A DNA stretch of 6,478 nt from an uncultured bacterium (GTDB lineage Bacteria; Verrucomicrobiota; Kiritimatiellia; RFP12; UBA1067). Shown here in pieces: positions 5,190 through 6,478 of the stretch (position 1 is its first letter; the number at the start of each line of letters is the position of its first letter). The translations under genes and the position numbers were made by a program. The notes under the pieces are model-generated. The model searched no databases and had not been told where the DNA came from. It worked only from the letters and a program-made list of their open reading frames with translations. The stretch lies in NCBI GenBank assembly GCA_946401765.1, contig CAMIVJ010000162.1:1-6478 (forward strand). Reading direction: 5' to 3'.

Positions 5190-6478
5190 ATGAGCATAAG
5201 AATGTTGCCTGCGGCGCTGGTCGTCGCGGGGATGGCGTTCGGAGCGCACGCGCGCACGGTGAGCGTGGCGGAGCTCTCAGACGACAAGGTGACGTTCGCC
5301 TTCGGCGCGCAGGACGGCAACGACTACGAGCTGATCATGGCGCACGGCGCGCAGGACAGGGAGGACGACAAGCGCGCATGGACCGCGTTCGAGAAAGTGG
5401 CCGACGTCGCATGGGACCAGACCACATGCACGTACGAGGTGCCAGAGGCGCTGCGTGACGGCCGCTATCTGCGCTTCTTCCTCATGCAGCGCAGCAACCT
5501 GCCCTATGCGAAGGAGCTGAAGAGCGTCTCGTCCACCGGCCAGCAGTGGGTCAACACGGGCGTCGCGCCAAACGGGCGCACGGTTGTGGACTTCCGCTTC
5601 GGCAAGATAACGTACTCCAACCAGACGGCATTCTTCGGCCAGGGCTGGGCGGGCAACCAGTACCTGCTAAACCAGCAGAACCGCAACGGCGGCCAGGGCT
5701 TCATGTTCCACAGCGGCGGACAGGACCTCGGCTTCGTCGCCGCCAACACCGACTACCGCTGCCTGATTGACGACGACAACAGGCTCTACTTCTCCTACAA
5801 CAACACCACCAACACGATCTCGATCGGCCGCGGCGTCGGCTCGGGCAGCCTCGCGATATTCGGCTGCAACACCGGCAGGAACCTTGCGGCGTTCTCCTTC
5901 TACGGCATGAAGATCGCAAACGACGGCAACTACCAGCGCAACTTCATTCCCGCACTGGACGCCAACGGCGTGGCCGGTCTCTACGACCAGGTGGGGAACT
6001 TGTTCTACAAGAGCCAGACCGAGACGCCGCTCGTAGCGGGCGAAGAGTTCGACGACGACCGCTTCGGCCGCGTGGTGGATTCCACCCCCTCGTTCAAGTT
6101 CCACCGCTCCATCTCAGTCGTCGCGCAGAACGACAACACCGTCGTCTTCGCATTCGGCAACCCCAACGGCAAGGCATACAAACTCTACGCCGCATACGGC
6201 TCATACGACCGCGGCCGCGACAAGAACGCATGGGACTCGTTCGACGAAGTGGCGACCATCGCCGCAGACGCCACCTCCTACACCTACACGCTGCCCGCCG
6301 CGATCAAGGCCCCAGGCACCTTCTTCCGCTTCTTCCTTCTGCAGACCGACGATCTGCCTTACGCCGCCGAACTCGCCTACATCGCATCCGACGGCGGCCA
6401 GACAGTGCGCATCGGCTACATCCCCGGCACTGACACAATGGCCGACTTCTCCTTCGGCAACATCTCGTACGTGAACGG
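5190..6478 (+). CDS. Secreted protein with internally duplicated modules and LamG (concanavalin-like) domain, partial at C-terminus
   Basis: Open for 429 codons from ATG 5190 to the window edge. Residues 1-21 are a classic signal peptide (MSIR, hydrophobic core, cleavage after AHA). Residues 24-115 form a small module starting near FAFG and ending RFFLMQRSNLPYAKEL. A LamG-like sandwich of about 180 residues follows, opening with GQQWVNTGVAP (117-127) and closing with NFIPALDANGVAGLYD (251-266). The same small module returns at residue 308 (FAFG, then FRFFLLQTDDLPYAAEL), leading into a second sandwich cut off by the window (GYIPGTD). The pattern 'Q-[YW]-[IV]-x-T-G ... FIP ... NGVxGLYD' is common in large surface or secreted proteins of Kiritimatiellota and Lentisphaerae, and may bind glycans, but no catalytic residues can be assigned. 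It has its own promoter and leader and is transcribed away from the motor operon, so a functional link is not shown. Confidence 0.88.
   Translation, partial: MSIRMLPAALVVAGMAFGAHARTVSVAELSDDKVTFAFGAQDGNDYELIMAHGAQDREDDKRAWTAFEKVADVAWDQTTCTYEVPEALRDGRYLRFFLMQRSNLPYAKELKSVSSTGQQWVNTGVAPNGRTVVDFRFGKITYSNQTAFFGQGWAGNQYLLNQQNRNGGQGFMFHSGGQDLGFVAANTDYRCLIDDDNRLYFSYNNTTNTISIGRGVGSGSLAIFGCNTGRNLAAFSFYGMKIANDGNYQRNFIPALDANGVAGLYDQVGNLFYKSQTETPLVAGEEFDDDRFGRVVDSTPSFKFHRSISVVAQNDNTVVFAFGNPNGKAYKLYAAYGSYDRGRDKNAWDSFDEVATIAADATSYTYTLPAAIKAPGTFFRFFLLQTDDLPYAAELAYIASDGGQTVRIGYIPGTDTMADFSFGNISYVN
5259..5621 (+). repeat. First copy of the internal module (residues 24-144)
   Basis: Aligns with the copy starting at 6111 at a spacing of 284-285 residues. 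Over the first 48 positions, 22 residues are identical without gaps by hand count. Shared landmarks are FAFG, DRxxDKxAWxxF, RFFL and LPYAxEL. Confidence 0.85.
6111..6478 (+). repeat. Second copy of the internal module (residues 308-429, cut by window)
   Basis: This is the second occurrence of the module at 5259-5621. The copies are clearly diverged at DNA level, so the duplication is old. In this copy QQWVNTG is replaced by GQTVRIG at the start of the sandwich domain. Confidence 0.85.

Overview
This 6.5 kb stretch of GC-rich bacterial DNA carries four genes on the minus strand and one on the plus strand. It most resembles a member of the PVC group, probably Kiritimatiellota or a related Verrucomicrobiota/Lentisphaerae lineage. 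This assignment is an inference from gene types. One gene is a Gfo/Idh/MocA oxidoreductase with a twin-arginine leader and a 'VPASVFG'-type signal end. Another is a large secreted protein with LamG-like modules ending in an 'NFIP...NGVAGLYD' motif, a style common in those phyla. No RNA gene, CRISPR array, insertion sequence or phage gene was seen.

Layout. Bases 1-1464 (minus) encode an oxidoreductase of 488 visible residues that runs off the left edge. It has its own good promoter (TTGAAC-17-TAGAAT) and a strong AGGAGG ribosome site in the 96-base gap at 1465-1560. Bases 1561-4990 (minus) form a tight three-gene operon, read from right to left. The first gene is an ExbB/TolQ/MotA-type membrane protein with a long coiled-coil tail (4112-4990). 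The second is a single-pass ExbD/TolR/MotB-like protein (3414-4115). The third is a 618-residue, helix-rich, probably exported protein of unknown family (1561-3417). Both junctions are 4-base ATGA overlaps. Bases 4991-5189 hold two divergent promoters, each with a perfect extended -10 (TGnTATAAT). Bases 5190-6478 (plus) encode a secreted repeat protein that runs off the right edge.

How the genes may work together. The first two operon genes look like stator and plug subunits of an ion-driven 5:2 membrane motor (the ExbBD/TolQR/MotAB/GldLM/ZorAB superfamily). The third, made in coupled fashion, would be a periplasmic or envelope partner. I do not recognise this trio as a named system. The channel subunit keeps the GLFGTLWGI motif and pore threonines. 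The partner subunit has Gln where ExbD/TolR carry the proton-binding Asp, with Asp25-Asp26 two helical turns earlier, and it lacks a visible OmpA-type peptidoglycan-binding core. The channel's cytoplasmic tail is built from seven consecutive 11-residue repeats. The motor operon promoter places the predicted transcription start on the A of the ATG, suggesting a leaderless mRNA. These points make the trio the most interesting part of the window.
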